A stretch of 36,093 nt of DNA, from positions 1-36,093 of the forward strand of contig JAEELH010000190.1 in the NCBI GenBank assembly GCA_016288825.1, read 5' to 3'. Positions 7,943 through 16,283 of the stretch are shown here, piece by piece. Every line of letters starts with the position of its first letter. The stretch's first letter is position 1. The DNA comes from Lachnospiraceae bacterium. GTDB lineage: Bacteria; Bacillota; Clostridia; Lachnospirales; Lachnospiraceae. The position numbers were made by a program, and so were the translations under genes. The notes beneath the pieces were generated by a model that saw nothing but the letters and a program-made list of their open reading frames with translations, ran no database searches and was not told the DNA's origin.

Positions 7943-8779
7943 TTGAAGTTTTTTACAACATCCATGGTAGCACTGGTTTTAGCCTTTCTTTTGGCAATGG
8001 TAGTCAACCTTCCATTCCTGAGGAGAGACAGTATTTCCCATAAGGGTTCCGGCAAGGGAATGATAGCCGTAAGGGTTATCCTTATATTTGTCATTTTCTT
8101 TGTTGCCGGCGGCTTTATCTATTTCAATATTTACTATCATGCTGGAGAGACTGCCGAGGAGGCCATGAAGGGCAGCGAGACAGTCAAGGTTGTTGAGGTG
8201 GCTCACGGCAGGATGTTTGACGGACCGGGAGAGGACACGGCACTTGTTTTCTATCCCGGAGCCAAGGTTGATGCCCCGGCATATGCACCTCTTATGATGG
8301 CTCTTGCTGAGAGAGGAATAGATGTATTCCTGCCTGATATGCCGATCCGCATGGCTATGTTCGGAAGAGGATTTGCCGCAGATTATGTTGACGCTTATGA
8401 TTATGATACCTGGATCATGGGTGGCCATTCTCTTGGCGGCGCTATGGCCAGCTTTTTTGCTACAACCCGTCCTGACAAGATCGACGGAATATTGATGCTG
8501 GCGTCATATCCCTCAAAACCCATTTTGGAAGATCAGGTTTTGTATTCTGTTCTCGGAACCAGTGACGGTATCATTAACTGGAAGCTTTACGAGGAAGATA
8601 AGAAAAACTGGCCCAAGGAAGCTAAAGAGATCAAGATAGAGGGCGGCAACCATTCCGGATTCGGTGATTACGGTCTCCAGCAGGGCGACAATGAAGCGGC
8701 TATCTCCAATGAGGTCCAGTGGAGCGCTACGGTCAAGGCAGCACTCCAGATGCAGGCGGAGATAAAAGCAAAGAAGTGA
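7943..8779 (+). CDS. membrane-anchored alpha/beta hydrolase
   Basis: The start is placed at TTG 7943 rather than the tracked GTG at 7934, because GAGGTGATC (7931-7939) is an exact match to the anti-Shine-Dalgarno end of 16S rRNA and lies properly before the TTG. The 278-residue product has two hydrophobic segments (about 5-24 and 41-62), then an alpha/beta hydrolase domain. The nucleophile elbow is GHSLGG with Ser163. Asp208 in GTSDGI and His237 in GGNHSGFG complete a plausible catalytic triad. It resembles the Abhydrolase_5/dienelactone-hydrolase-like group; the substrate is unknown. The catalytic domain would face outward if the two segments form a hairpin with a long exported loop, but topology is uncertain. 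It follows the 87-residue gene by 15 bases. Confidence 0.85.
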   Translation: MKFFTTSMVALVLAFLLAMVVNLPFLRRDSISHKGSGKGMIAVRVILIFVIFFVAGGFIYFNIYYHAGETAEEAMKGSETVKVVEVAHGRMFDGPGEDTALVFYPGAKVDAPAYAPLMMALAERGIDVFLPDMPIRMAMFGRGFAADYVDAYDYDTWIMGGHSLGGAMASFFATTRPDKIDGILMLASYPSKPILEDQVLYSVLGTSDGIINWKLYEEDKKNWPKEAKEIKIEGGNHSGFGDYGLQQGDNEAAISNEVQWSATVKAALQMQAEIKAKK

Positions 8780-8824
8780 CCGGATGTATAGATATATGGT
8801 TATAAGGGTATGAAAGGAAATATC

Positions 8825-10375
8825 ATGAGAAGTAATAAGGGTAGAAAAATAGGTGTTGTGCTTCTTGCGCTGCTGATGGCGTTTACGCTTTCGGCCGGAC
8901 AGATAGCCGTTTCACAGGCGGCATCTCCTTCACTCAAGAAGTCCAAGATCGGACTTACCGTGGGAGAAAAGTATAAGCTTACTGTCAAAAACCTTCCCAA
9001 GGGTGCTAAGGTCACATATTCCTCAAGTAAAAAGGCAGTTGCGGCTGTTTCCAAAAAGGGAGTTATCAAGGCAAAGAGTGCGGGCAAGGCAAACATCAAA
9101 GTCACTATTAAAAAGAAAAATAAGGTGATCAAAAAGCTTACCTGCAAGGTTACGGTAAGGGCAGTCGGCATTTCTGAGGACGAACCCTACACACCCAAAG
9201 TAGATCCTCTTTTTTCAGGAGATAAGAGTGCAAAGCTTGACGATGCATTTGTTAAGCAGACCATGAACTTCTCAATCGATCTTTTTAAGGCGAGTACGAC
9301 TTCGGATATAGCAGAGGGAGACAATGTTCTTATCTCATCACAGTCTGTTCTTACGGATATGATGATGGCGACAGGCGGTGCCAAGGGAACAAATCTCAGC
9401 GAGCTTGAGAAAGTTATGTGCGGCGATGTAGGCTTTGAGACCTTCAGGAAGTCTCTTTCGGACATGAATGCCAGGATGATCTATTCAGATCCGGTGAGAT
9501 TTCATATCGCTAATTCCGTCTGGATCAGAGATGATGCTGATAGGATACAGGTAAAGCAGGATTTCCTGGATCAGGGACTTAAGTATTATAACGCTGAGTC
9601 TTACCAGCTTCCTTTTGACGAGGCCATGGTGACAAAAGTCAATGACTGGGTCAATGACAACACTCTGGGAATGATCCCTAAACTTTTAGATAAGGTCCCC
9701 TCGGAGGATGATGTGATGCACCTTATCAATGCACTTGCTTTTGAAGGGGCGTGGGCTGATCAGTATGACGATTATCAGGTGCTTAAGGACCAGACATTTA
9801 AGTCCGGTTCCGGACAAGAGTACAAGGTCAACATGCTTTGTGACAAGCAGGGAGCATACCTCAAGGATGATAATGCGGTTGGCTTTACCAGACTTTACAA
9901 GGGCGGACAGTATTCATTTGTAGCTATCCTTCCCGATGAAAAGCTTGGGGTTGAAGGTTACCTTAAGTCCATGACCGGTGATTCATTTACAAAGTTCTAT
10001 AACAGCAGAGAGTACGGCGCAGATGTTTATACCAGACTTCCCGAGTTTAAGTATGATTACAATACAGAACTCAATGGCGCCCTCCAGAATATGGGTATCA
10101 AAGAGGCCTTTACACAGGCAGCTGATTTTTCGGGAATGGCTGATACAAAGTCCGGAGCACTTTATATAGGAAAGGTTGTTCACAAGACACATATCGAACT
10201 TGATAAGAATGGTACCAAGGCAGCGGCTGTGACAGATATTTCAATGGTAGACGCAACATCCATACAGGATCCTAAGCCTCAGATCAATATTTATCTCGAT
10301 AGACCTTTCATCTATGCTATAGTTCAGACAGAGACCGGTCTTCCGGTGTTTATGGGAGTGGTTAACAAGTTTTAG
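8825..10375 (+). CDS. secreted serpin with an N-terminal Big2 (Ig-like) domain
   Basis: The track starts at 8810, but the ATG at 8825 has AAAGGA upstream and gives a proper signal peptide (RSNKGRKIGVVLLALLMAF, cleavage near residue 33). A Big2-type Ig-like domain (about 35-112, with VTYSSSKKAVAAV and GVIKAKSAGKANI) is followed by a full serpin domain (about 138-516). Serpin hallmarks include NALAFEGAWADQY, the hinge NGTKAAAVT (462-470) and the C-terminal DRPFIYAIVQTETGLPVFMG. Counting from the hinge Gly as P15 puts the scissile bond at Ala477-Thr478 in MVDATS, which suggests elastase- or subtilisin-like targets. Small hinge residues indicate an inhibitory serpin. It is 45 bases after the hydrolase gene and precedes a PNPOx-like gene. 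Confidence 0.93.
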   Translation: MRSNKGRKIGVVLLALLMAFTLSAGQIAVSQAASPSLKKSKIGLTVGEKYKLTVKNLPKGAKVTYSSSKKAVAAVSKKGVIKAKSAGKANIKVTIKKKNKVIKKLTCKVTVRAVGISEDEPYTPKVDPLFSGDKSAKLDDAFVKQTMNFSIDLFKASTTSDIAEGDNVLISSQSVLTDMMMATGGAKGTNLSELEKVMCGDVGFETFRKSLSDMNARMIYSDPVRFHIANSVWIRDDADRIQVKQDFLDQGLKYYNAESYQLPFDEAMVTKVNDWVNDNTLGMIPKLLDKVPSEDDVMHLINALAFEGAWADQYDDYQVLKDQTFKSGSGQEYKVNMLCDKQGAYLKDDNAVGFTRLYKGGQYSFVAILPDEKLGVEGYLKSMTGDSFTKFYNSREYGADVYTRLPEFKYDYNTELNGALQNMGIKEAFTQAADFSGMADTKSGALYIGKVVHKTHIELDKNGTKAAAVTDISMVDATSIQDPKPQINIYLDRPFIYAIVQTETGLPVFMGVVNKF

Positions 10376-10384
10376 GAGGAAGTT

Positions 10385-10780
10385 ATGAATAAGATAGGAA
10401 GTTTTTTGAATGAGGCGGGAGTATTCTATCTTGCAACAGTAGATGGTGATCAGCCCAGGCTTCGTCCTTTGGGTATGCATCTTTCCATTGATGATGTAGA
10501 GTATTTTGGCGTTGGCGACTTTAAGGCTGTTTACAGACAGCTTTTGGCTAATCCCAAGTGCGAGATCGTAGCTGCCAAGCCCAACGGCCACTGGCTCCGC
10601 TATACAGGCAAGGCAGTTTTCGATGATGATCCCAAGTACGCTGAGATCGCACTCAAGGATTCACCGAACCTCAAGGATATTTATAATGAAGAAACAGGCC
10701 ACAAGATCATGATCTTCCACCTGGAAGATGCCACTGCAGTGGACATCGAGATTATGGGCGAGGGAGAATCCCTATTGTAA
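10385..10780 (+). CDS. pyridoxamine 5'-phosphate oxidase family (FMN-binding split-barrel) protein
   Basis: The 131-residue protein has the N-terminal pattern of PNPOx-like split barrels: FLNEAGVFYLATVDGDQPRLRPLG (about 7-30, quoted in part), followed by YFGVGDFKAVYRQLLANPKCEIVA. Such small proteins usually bind FMN or F420 as dimers and reduce flavin-linked substrates; true pyridoxamine phosphate oxidase activity is unlikely at this length. AGGAGG directly precedes the ATG with five bases of spacing, nine bases after the serpin stop, so the two genes are probably cotranscribed. There is no signal peptide, so it is cytoplasmic, unlike the serpin. Confidence 0.85.
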   Translation: MNKIGSFLNEAGVFYLATVDGDQPRLRPLGMHLSIDDVEYFGVGDFKAVYRQLLANPKCEIVAAKPNGHWLRYTGKAVFDDDPKYAEIALKDSPNLKDIYNEETGHKIMIFHLEDATAVDIEIMGEGESLL

Positions 10781-10849
10781 TTGAGGATATCAATCTTGAA
10801 CAATCTTTGCTAGACTGGTTGTGATGAAAAACAACAGCAATAATAAATA

Positions 10850-10995
10850 GCACCGGAGCGTGTGTGATACCCGTAGCGACCTTTGTTTTCCGTCGTCACT
10901 TACGCGTCGTATTTTGACGCGTTATGTGACGTGACGAGAAAAATATGAGCGAAAGCGTGTCGCCAAGGGTATTACACCGTCCGGTGCGTTTTTTT
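10850..10995 (+). terminator. long imperfect palindrome with T-run between convergent genes
   Basis: Nested complementary blocks span about 138 bases: GCACCGGA (10850-10857) with TCCGGTGC (10980-10987), GTGATACCC with GGGTATTAC, GCGAC with GTCGC, and ACGCGTC (10902-10908) with GACGCGT. Seven T residues (10989-10995) follow and run into the clpB stop codon on the other strand. It should stop rightward transcription. In the leftward direction the downstream sequence is only moderately U-rich. The structure is much larger than an ordinary terminator. Confidence 0.75.
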
Positions 10996-13588
10996 ATATT
11001 CTATTTTTTATACTCGCAACAAGTCTATCATCCGTCTTATCGATGAGGATTACATCATCAGCCTGTATCTCACCTCCAAGTATGATCCTTGCAGACAGCG
11101 TTTCAACATGCTTCTGCAAGAACCTTTTGAGCGGCCTTGCGCCGTACACAGGATCAAATCCATTCTCGATAATATAATTTCTTGCAGCATCAGTGAGCTC
11201 AACACTAAGTTCTCTGTCTGCGATCCTCTCGTTAAGTTCCTTCATAAGAAGATCTGTAATACTGCCGATGGCCTCTTTGGTCAGAGGTGAGAACATGATA
11301 GTCTCATCAAGTCTGTTCAAGAATTCCGGTCTGAAGCTTGCGCGAAGTTCAGCCATGACCATCTCTCTAGCTTCATCCGATATCGTACCATCCTCGGTGA
11401 TACCGTCAAGAAGAGCACCGGCGCCGATATTAGATGTAAGGATGATGATAGTGTTCTTGAAGTCTACGGTCCGTCCCTGGCTGTCGGTTATACGGCCGTC
11501 ATCCAATACCTGAAGCAGGATGTTGAATACATCCGGATGAGCCTTTTCTACTTCATCAAAGAGAACTACGGAGTAGGGCTTTCTTCTTACAGCCTCAGTA
11601 AGCTGGCCACCCTCATCATATCCTACATATCCGGGAGGCGCTCCGATAAGGCGTGAAGTGGAGTGCTTTTCCATGTACTCGGTCATATCGATCCTGACGA
11701 TGTTGTTCTCGTCATCAAAGAGGGCAGCAGCAAGTGATTTTGCAAGTTCTGTCTTACCCACACCGGTAGGTCCCAGGAAAAGGAAGGAGCCGATGGGCTT
11801 TCCGGGATCCTTGATACCTGCTTTGGATCTGATGATGGCCTCGGTAACCTTTTCGACAGCCTCATCCTGACCGACAACTCTGGATCTGAGCTGCTCATCC
11901 AGATGGAGAGTCTTGTTACGCTCGGTTTCGGAAAGCTTGGCTACGGGTATCCCGGTCCATCTGGAAACGATGGCAGCGATCTCATCATCCGTAACGGACT
12001 CATGGACCAGTGAGACATCTTTCTTTTTAAGCTGCTCTTCCTTTTCGGCAAGATCCTGCTCGAGCTGTGGAAGCTTGCCGTACTGGAGCTCTGCGGCTTT
12101 TTCGTAATCATTGGACTCCTGAGCCTTTTCAATCTCGCTGCGAAGCTTTTCCAGTTCCTCTCTAAGGGAAGAAACACGGCCCACTGCATCTTTTTCGGTT
12201 TCCCACTGAGCCTTCTTGGCGGAAAAGTCATCCTGAAGCTCGGAAAGATCCTTTTGAAGGGCATCAAGACGGTCTTTGGAGATGCTGTCCGTTTCTTTTT
12301 TGAGAGCTGTTTCTTCTATTTTAAGTTGTGTAATTTTTCTGTTGAGCTCATCCAGCTCTGCGGGCATGGAATCCAGCTCCGTTTTAATGGAAGCGCAGGC
12401 CTCGTCCACAAGGTCGATTGCCTTGTCGGGAAGGAAGCGGTCGCTGATATATCTGTCGGAAAGAGTAGCAGCGGCTACGAGAGCAGCGTCGGTTATCTTG
12501 ACGCCGTGGTATACTTCGTATCTTTCCTTGATGCCGCGAAGGATGGAGATGGTATCCTCAACAGTAGGCTCATCCACCATAACCGGCTGGAATCTTCTCT
12601 CGAGGGCGGGATCCTTTTCTACATATTTTCTGTACTCGTCCAAAGTGGTGGCACCGATGCAGTGAAGTTCGCCACGGGCCAGCATGGGCTTCAGCAGATT
12701 GCCGGCATCCATGGAACCCTCGGTCTTGCCTGCCCCGACTATGGTATGAAGCTCATCTATGAAAAGGATGATCTGGCCGTCAGACTTTTTGACTTCTTCG
12801 AGAACGGCCTTGAGTCTTTCCTCGAACTCACCGCGATACTTGGCACCTGCGATAAGGGCGCCCATATCAAGGGCAAAAACACGCTTGTCTTTGAGAGCCT
12901 CGGGAACGTCGCCTCTTACGATACGCTGGGCCAGACCCTCTACGGCTGCGGTTTTACCTACGCCGGGCTCGCCGATAAGAACTGGGTTGTTCTTGGTCTT
13001 GCGGGAAAGGATACGGATCACGTTGCGGATCTCCGAGTCTCTTCCTATTACAGGGTCAAGCTTTTTGTCCCTGGCGCGCTGGACCATGTCGTATCCGTAC
13101 TTCTCCAGTGAATCGTAGGTGTCCTCCGGATTGTCGGAAGTGACACGCTGGTTTCCGCGAACGGTGGAGAGGGCTTCAAGAAATCGCTCTCTTGTAATGC
13201 CGAATTCCCTGAACTTTTCCTTGATGGCAGAATTGGGATTCTTGATCATGGAAAGGAAAAGGTGCTCAACGGAAACGTACTCGTCACCAAAAGCCTTTGC
13301 TTCGTCCTCAGCGGTGATCAAAACTTCATTGAGTTTTTTGCCCACATAGACATTGGCTCCGCCGGAGACCTTAACTCTTTTTTCCACAAGCGCCTCAGCG
13401 TCTGCTTTAAAATAAGGAAGATCTATTTCCATCTTTTCGATGAGTCTGGGGATCAGACCATCCTCCTGCGAAAGGAGGGCAAGAAGGAGATGCTCCTGCT
13501 CGATCTCCTGATTACCGTGTTCAACAGCCAGCTTCTCGCAATCATTGATGGCTTGCACGGACTTTTGTGTAAACTTCTGTATATTCAT
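10994..13588 (-). CDS. clpB: ATP-dependent disaggregase ClpB (Hsp104 family)
   Basis: ClpB forms cytoplasmic hexamers that, with DnaK, pull proteins out of aggregates. The 864-residue length is typical. The order is: Clp N domain (about 1-145), first AAA+ module with Walker A GEPGVGKT (about 207) and Walker [10 protein letters not shown], a coiled-coil middle domain of about 120 residues rich in Glu and Lys (about 410-530), second AAA+ module with [14 protein letters not shown], and the C-terminal ClpB D2-small domain. The middle domain separates it from ClpC and ClpA. GGAGGTGA precedes the ATG. The gene is alone on the minus strand, with a sigma-A promoter embedded in a CIRCE operator, so HrcA control of heat induction is expected. 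Confidence 0.97.
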   Translation of the reverse strand: MNIQKFTQKSVQAINDCEKLAVEHGNQEIEQEHLLLALLSQEDGLIPRLIEKMEIDLPYFKADAEALVEKRVKVSGGANVYVGKKLNEVLITAEDEAKAFGDEYVSVEHLFLSMIKNPNSAIKEKFREFGITRERFLEALSTVRGNQRVTSDNPEDTYDSLEKYGYDMVQRARDKKLDPVIGRDSEIRNVIRILSRKTKNNPVLIGEPGVGKTAAVEGLAQRIVRGDVPEALKDKRVFALDMGALIAGAKYRGEFEERLKAVLEEVKKSDGQIILFIDELHTIVGAGKTEGSMDAGNLLKPMLARGELHCIGATTLDEYRKYVEKDPALERRFQPVMVDEPTVEDTISILRGIKERYEVYHGVKITDAALVAAATLSDRYISDRFLPDKAIDLVDEACASIKTELDSMPAELDELNRKITQLKIEETALKKETDSISKDRLDALQKDLSELQDDFSAKKAQWETEKDAVGRVSSLREELEKLRSEIEKAQESNDYEKAAELQYGKLPQLEQDLAEKEEQLKKKDVSLVHESVTDDEIAAIVSRWTGIPVAKLSETERNKTLHLDEQLRSRVVGQDEAVEKVTEAIIRSKAGIKDPGKPIGSFLFLGPTGVGKTELAKSLAAALFDDENNIVRIDMTEYMEKHSTSRLIGAPPGYVGYDEGGQLTEAVRRKPYSVVLFDEVEKAHPDVFNILLQVLDDGRITDSQGRTVDFKNTIIILTSNIGAGALLDGITEDGTISDEAREMVMAELRASFRPEFLNRLDETIMFSPLTKEAIGSITDLLMKELNERIADRELSVELTDAARNYIIENGFDPVYGARPLKRFLQKHVETLSARIILGGEIQADDVILIDKTDDRLVASIKNRI

Positions 13589-13637
13589 AAAGCCTCACCT
13601 CCGAAAATGAATAACTACCTATTTATAAATCGAGTTT

Positions 13638-13666
13638 AGTTTATCACGAATTAGCACTCTCGTCAA
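13638..13666 (-). promoter_or_regulatory. clpB promoter
   Basis: Read on the minus strand: TTGACG (13661-13666), a 17-base spacer and TAAACT (13638-13643). The -35 box and much of the spacer fall inside the CIRCE palindrome, so a bound repressor would block polymerase directly. Confidence 0.7.
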
Positions 13667-13677
13667 GAGAGTGCTAA
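13651..13677. promoter_or_regulatory. CIRCE element (HrcA operator)
   Basis: TTAGCACTC, nine bases, GAGTGCTAA: an exact match to the CIRCE consensus, both arms and spacing. CIRCE is bound by the HrcA repressor, which usually controls groESL and dnaK operons; here it lies upstream of clpB. It is over 130 bases from the divergent S10 operon promoter, so an effect there is not expected. Confidence 0.96.
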
Positions 13678-13812
13678 TTGCGATAGTTGAATGATTATGA
13701 TACAGTATGGCTTAGTTGATTAGTGCAAATATGGTCTCTTGCGCGGTCAATGGTACCGTACCGCCCGATACAATAGTGTACTTAAATAAATACAAGAATT
13801 TTAAATTAGTGC

Positions 13813-13841
13813 TTGCAATCCGTTGAATTCTAATGTATACT
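13813..13841 (+). promoter_or_regulatory. probable promoter of the S10 ribosomal operon
   Basis: TTGCAA (13813-13818), a 17-base spacer and TATACT (13836-13841). It is the best sigma-A match between clpB and rpsJ and predicts a transcript start near 13848, giving a leader of about 235 nt. Confidence 0.7.
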
Positions 13842-13847
13842 ACCACT

Positions 13848-14082
13848 TGCTGTGACATTGATAGCTATGAAGCGTGAGGTTGCTGCGAATTGAGATTAAC
13901 CCACTCATACGCAGGTTTTCCGTGGAGCGAATGTCTGAGTCGAGAACAAGACGACAAGTCACTGTACTAAAAGGTCTACTATATTGTAGAAACACCGTGC
14001 GTTTTCATATAGGACACACACGGGAGAGTGTACAGTCACCGCTTGTCGTACTACAAAGTGCGAAAAGGAGGCGACTTTTTTT
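13848..14082 (+). promoter_or_regulatory. structured 5' leader of the S10 operon, candidate autoregulatory RNA
   Basis: ACGACAAG (13951-13958) pairs with CTTGTCGT (14042-14049), and directly inside it ACTGTAC (13961-13967) pairs with GTACAGT (14030-14036). Within the enclosed region TCTAC/GTAGA (13975-13990) forms a small hairpin and CCGTG/CACGG (13995-14023) a second one, giving a multibranch fold. The rpsJ ribosome binding site follows at 14066. Autoregulation of S10 operons by L4 is known in proteobacteria; whether this leader acts similarly is inference. Confidence 0.55.
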
Positions 14083-14400
14083 ATGGCAACACAGGTAATG
14101 AGAATCACACTCAAGGCTTACGATCATGAGCTGGTAGATGCTTCTGCAAAGAAGATCATCGACACTGTTAAGAAGAACGGTGCAGACGTTTCAGGTCCCG
14201 TACCCCTTCCTACTAAAAAGGAAGTAGTTACGATCCTTCGTGCAGTTCATAAGTATAAGGATTCACGTGAGCAGTTTGAGCAGAGGACACACAAGAGACT
14301 CATCGATATCATCACACCTACCCAGAAGACTGTTGACGCACTGTCACGTCTTGAGATGCCTGCAGGTGTTTACATTGATATAAAGATGAAGAACAAGTGA
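14083..14400 (+). CDS. rpsJ: 30S ribosomal protein S10
   Basis: The 105-residue protein matches S10 throughout, including [14 protein letters not shown] near the start, [16 protein letters not shown] in the loop, and the signature [30 protein letters not shown]10 sits in the head of the small subunit and, as NusE, also pairs with NusB in transcription antitermination. The ATG is preceded by AAAGGAGG and a run of seven T residues, an unusually long spacing of about 11 bases. It opens the whole cluster, and its promoter is 240 bases upstream. No rpsL, rpsG, fusA or tuf precede it; the upstream neighbour is the divergent clpB. The next gene, rplC, is 197 bases away because of an inserted repeat-like element. 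Confidence 0.98.
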   Translation: MATQVMRITLKAYDHELVDASAKKIIDTVKKNGADVSGPVPLPTKKEVVTILRAVHKYKDSREQFEQRTHKRLIDIITPTQKTVDALSRLEMPAGVYIDIKMKNK

Positions 14401-14577
14401 TTATTCAGGCGTAGATCCGAGATACGCGACCTCATGCTTGCATGAAAGGGAGCGGATGAGGATCGAAGGCCGCATAGGCTATCCTAAAGTACATGAGCAA
14501 GAAGCGGAGCGGATTGCGAATGAAGTTTAGGATAAAGCATGAATAATCTGGTTAAGAACGATAAACGATAATCGTTC
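14399..14577 (+). repeat. structured intergenic element between rpsJ and rplC
   Basis: GATTATTCA (14399-14407, overlapping the rpsJ stop) and TGAATAATC (14540-14548) are perfect nine-base inverted repeats bounding the element. Inside are TATCCTAAA/TTTAGGATA, CCTCAT/ATGAGG and CATGC-TT-GCATG. A separate hairpin GAACGAT/ATCGTTC (14556-14577) follows just before the rplC ribosome binding site. No ORF of note is present. It resembles an extragenic palindromic or MITE-like insertion. Confidence 0.55.
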
Positions 14578-14597
14578 CAATGACTAAGGAGGTATTT

Positions 14598-15275
14598 ATG
14601 AAAAAGGCAATTCTTGCCACAAAGCTTGGCATGACACAGGTTTGGAATGCAGACGGCGAGCTGGTACCCGTTACCGTACTTGAGGCTGGCCCCTGTGTAG
14701 TAACACAGATCAAGACAATCGAGAACGATGGCTATGAGGCAGTTCAGGTTGGTTTTGGCGACAAGCCTGTTAAGGTAGTTACCAAGGATGCTGCAGGACG
14801 TAAGAGCGTTGCTCATCGTCACGGTATCAACAAGCCTGTTAAGGGTCATCTTGACAAGGCAGGTGTTTCACCTAAGCGTTATATCAGAGAGTTCCGCTTT
14901 GAGAACTCCGGCGAGTATCAGCTTGCTCAGGAGATCAAGGCTGACATCTTTGCTGAGGGAGATAAGGTAGATGCTACTGCAATCTCCAAGGGCAAAGGCT
15001 TCCAGGGCACTATCAAGCGTCTTGGACAGCACAGAGGACCCATGGCACATGGTTCCAAGTTCCATCGTCATCAGGGATCCAACGGATCATGCTCCACACC
15101 CAGCCGTGTATTCAAGGGCAAGGGAATGCCCGGACACATGGGATCAGTAAGAGTAACAATCCAGAACCTTGAGATCGTTCGTGTTGATGCAGAGAAGAAC
15201 CTGCTCCTTGTTAAGGGTGCGGTTCCCGGACCCAAGAAGTCACTTGTGACGATCAAGGAATCAGTTAAGGCGTAA
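14598..15275 (+). CDS. rplC: 50S ribosomal protein L3
   Basis: The tracked ATG at 14580 is too early: AAGGAGGT lies between it and the ATG at 14598, which gives the usual [16 protein letters not shown] start and 225 residues. L3 binds near the 3' end of 23S rRNA and reaches towards the peptidyl transferase centre through its long loop, here [20 protein letters not shown] to GMPGHMGS. The glutamine methylated by PrmB in E. coli is replaced by serine (CSTPSR), so that modification should be absent. It follows the inserted element and precedes rplD by 32 bases. Confidence 0.98.
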   Translation: MKKAILATKLGMTQVWNADGELVPVTVLEAGPCVVTQIKTIENDGYEAVQVGFGDKPVKVVTKDAAGRKSVAHRHGINKPVKGHLDKAGVSPKRYIREFRFENSGEYQLAQEIKADIFAEGDKVDATAISKGKGFQGTIKRLGQHRGPMAHGSKFHRHQGSNGSCSTPSRVFKGKGMPGHMGSVRVTIQNLEIVRVDAEKNLLLVKGAVPGPKKSLVTIKESVKA

Positions 15276-15307
15276 CGATTTTACAGATGATGAAAGGAGG
15301 AGCTATC

Positions 15308-15928
15308 ATGGCTCAGGTATCCGTATTTAATATGGACGGCAAGGAGGTCGGAAAGATCGATCTCGCCGATGCCGTTTTCGGAGTAGAAGTTAATGAACAC
15401 CTGGTACATCAGGCAGTGCTGCTTCAGCTTGCCAACAAGCGCCAGGGTACACAGAAGGCTAAGACCCGTTCCGAGGTTTCCGGAGGCGGACGTAAGCCTT
15501 GGAGACAGAAGGGCACAGGTCATGCTCGTCAGGGTTCAACCAGAAGCCCTCAGTGGACAGGCGGCGGTATGGTATTCGCACCCGTTCCCAGAGATTACTC
15601 ATTCAAGATGAACAAGAAGGAAAAGAGAGCAGCTCTTAAGTCTGCACTTTCCAACGCTGTTAATGAGAACAATCTCATCGTTGTAGATAAGCTTGAACTT
15701 TCCGAGATCAAGACCAAGGAGTTTGCAAAGGTTCTTTCAAACCTTGATGCAGCAAAGTCACTGGTAGTTCTTGGAGACATGAATGAAAATGTTGTTGCAA
15801 GCGCACGTAACATCCCTGATGTTAAGACTACACAGACATCCGAGCTCAATGTATTCGATGTACTTAAGTATGGCAAGGTAGTCATCACACAGGATGCTGT
15901 TAAGACTATTGAGGAGGTGTATGCATAA
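15308..15928 (+). CDS. rplD: 50S ribosomal protein L4
   Basis: The start is set at 15308, because AAAGGAGGAG lies just upstream and inside the longer tracked frame; the product is then 206 residues beginning [11 protein letters not shown]. The extended loop that lines the exit tunnel is seen as [23 protein letters not shown] followed by [13 protein letters not shown] (about 42-77). L4 contacts 23S domain I and the tunnel constriction, where changes can give macrolide resistance. In E. coli this protein also represses its own operon. The stop overlaps the rplW start (TAATG), so rplW translation is coupled. Confidence 0.97.
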   Translation: MAQVSVFNMDGKEVGKIDLADAVFGVEVNEHLVHQAVLLQLANKRQGTQKAKTRSEVSGGGRKPWRQKGTGHARQGSTRSPQWTGGGMVFAPVPRDYSFKMNKKEKRAALKSALSNAVNENNLIVVDKLELSEIKTKEFAKVLSNLDAAKSLVVLGDMNENVVASARNIPDVKTTQTSELNVFDVLKYGKVVITQDAVKTIEEVYA

Positions 15929-16227
15929 TGGCAAACATTCAGTATTATGACGTCATTCTTCGTCCGGTAGTTACCGAGAAGAGCATGGGCCAGATGGGCG
16001 AGCGTAAGTACACCTTTTTCGTACATCCTGAGGCTAACAAGGTTATGATCAAAGAGGCTGTTGAGAAGATGTTCGACGGCGTCAAGGTTTCAAAGGTCAA
16101 CACCATGAACTGCGACGGCAAGAAAAAGCGCCGTGGCATGACCTACGGAAGAACAGCAAAGCAGAAGAAAGCTGTTGTATTCCTTACAGAGGATTCAAAA
16201 GAGATCGAGATCTTCTCAGGTCTGTAA
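15928..16227 (+). CDS. rplW: 50S ribosomal protein L23
   Basis: The 99-residue protein shows the L23 pattern [13 protein letters not shown] at the start, [19 protein letters not shown] in the middle and [19 protein letters not shown] in the basic loop. L23 stands at the tunnel exit and is the docking point for trigger factor and signal recognition particle. The ATG overlaps the rplD stop by one base, and GAGG lies upstream within rplD. A 56-base gap without a special structure leads to rplB. Confidence 0.97.
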   Translation: MANIQYYDVILRPVVTEKSMGQMGERKYTFFVHPEANKVMIKEAVEKMFDGVKVSKVNTMNCDGKKKRRGMTYGRTAKQKKAVVFLTEDSKEIEIFSGL

Positions 16228-16283
16228 AATCCTCATCCATACGCACAAAAGCGTGATATCAAATGTTGTGAAAGGAGTTAGAA

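Noticed and set aside
7934-7945. GTG start for the alpha/beta hydrolase at 7934
   Set aside because: The GTG is part of the Shine-Dalgarno sequence GAGGTGATC itself; TTG at 7943 is correctly spaced from it.
12254-13111. 285-residue plus-strand ORF
   Set aside because: It is antisense to the conserved clpB coding sequence and has no supporting signals.
13740-13790. TACAAT near 13770 as a second S10 promoter
   Set aside because: No acceptable -35 hexamer lies 16-18 bases upstream; the promoter at 13813 is much better.
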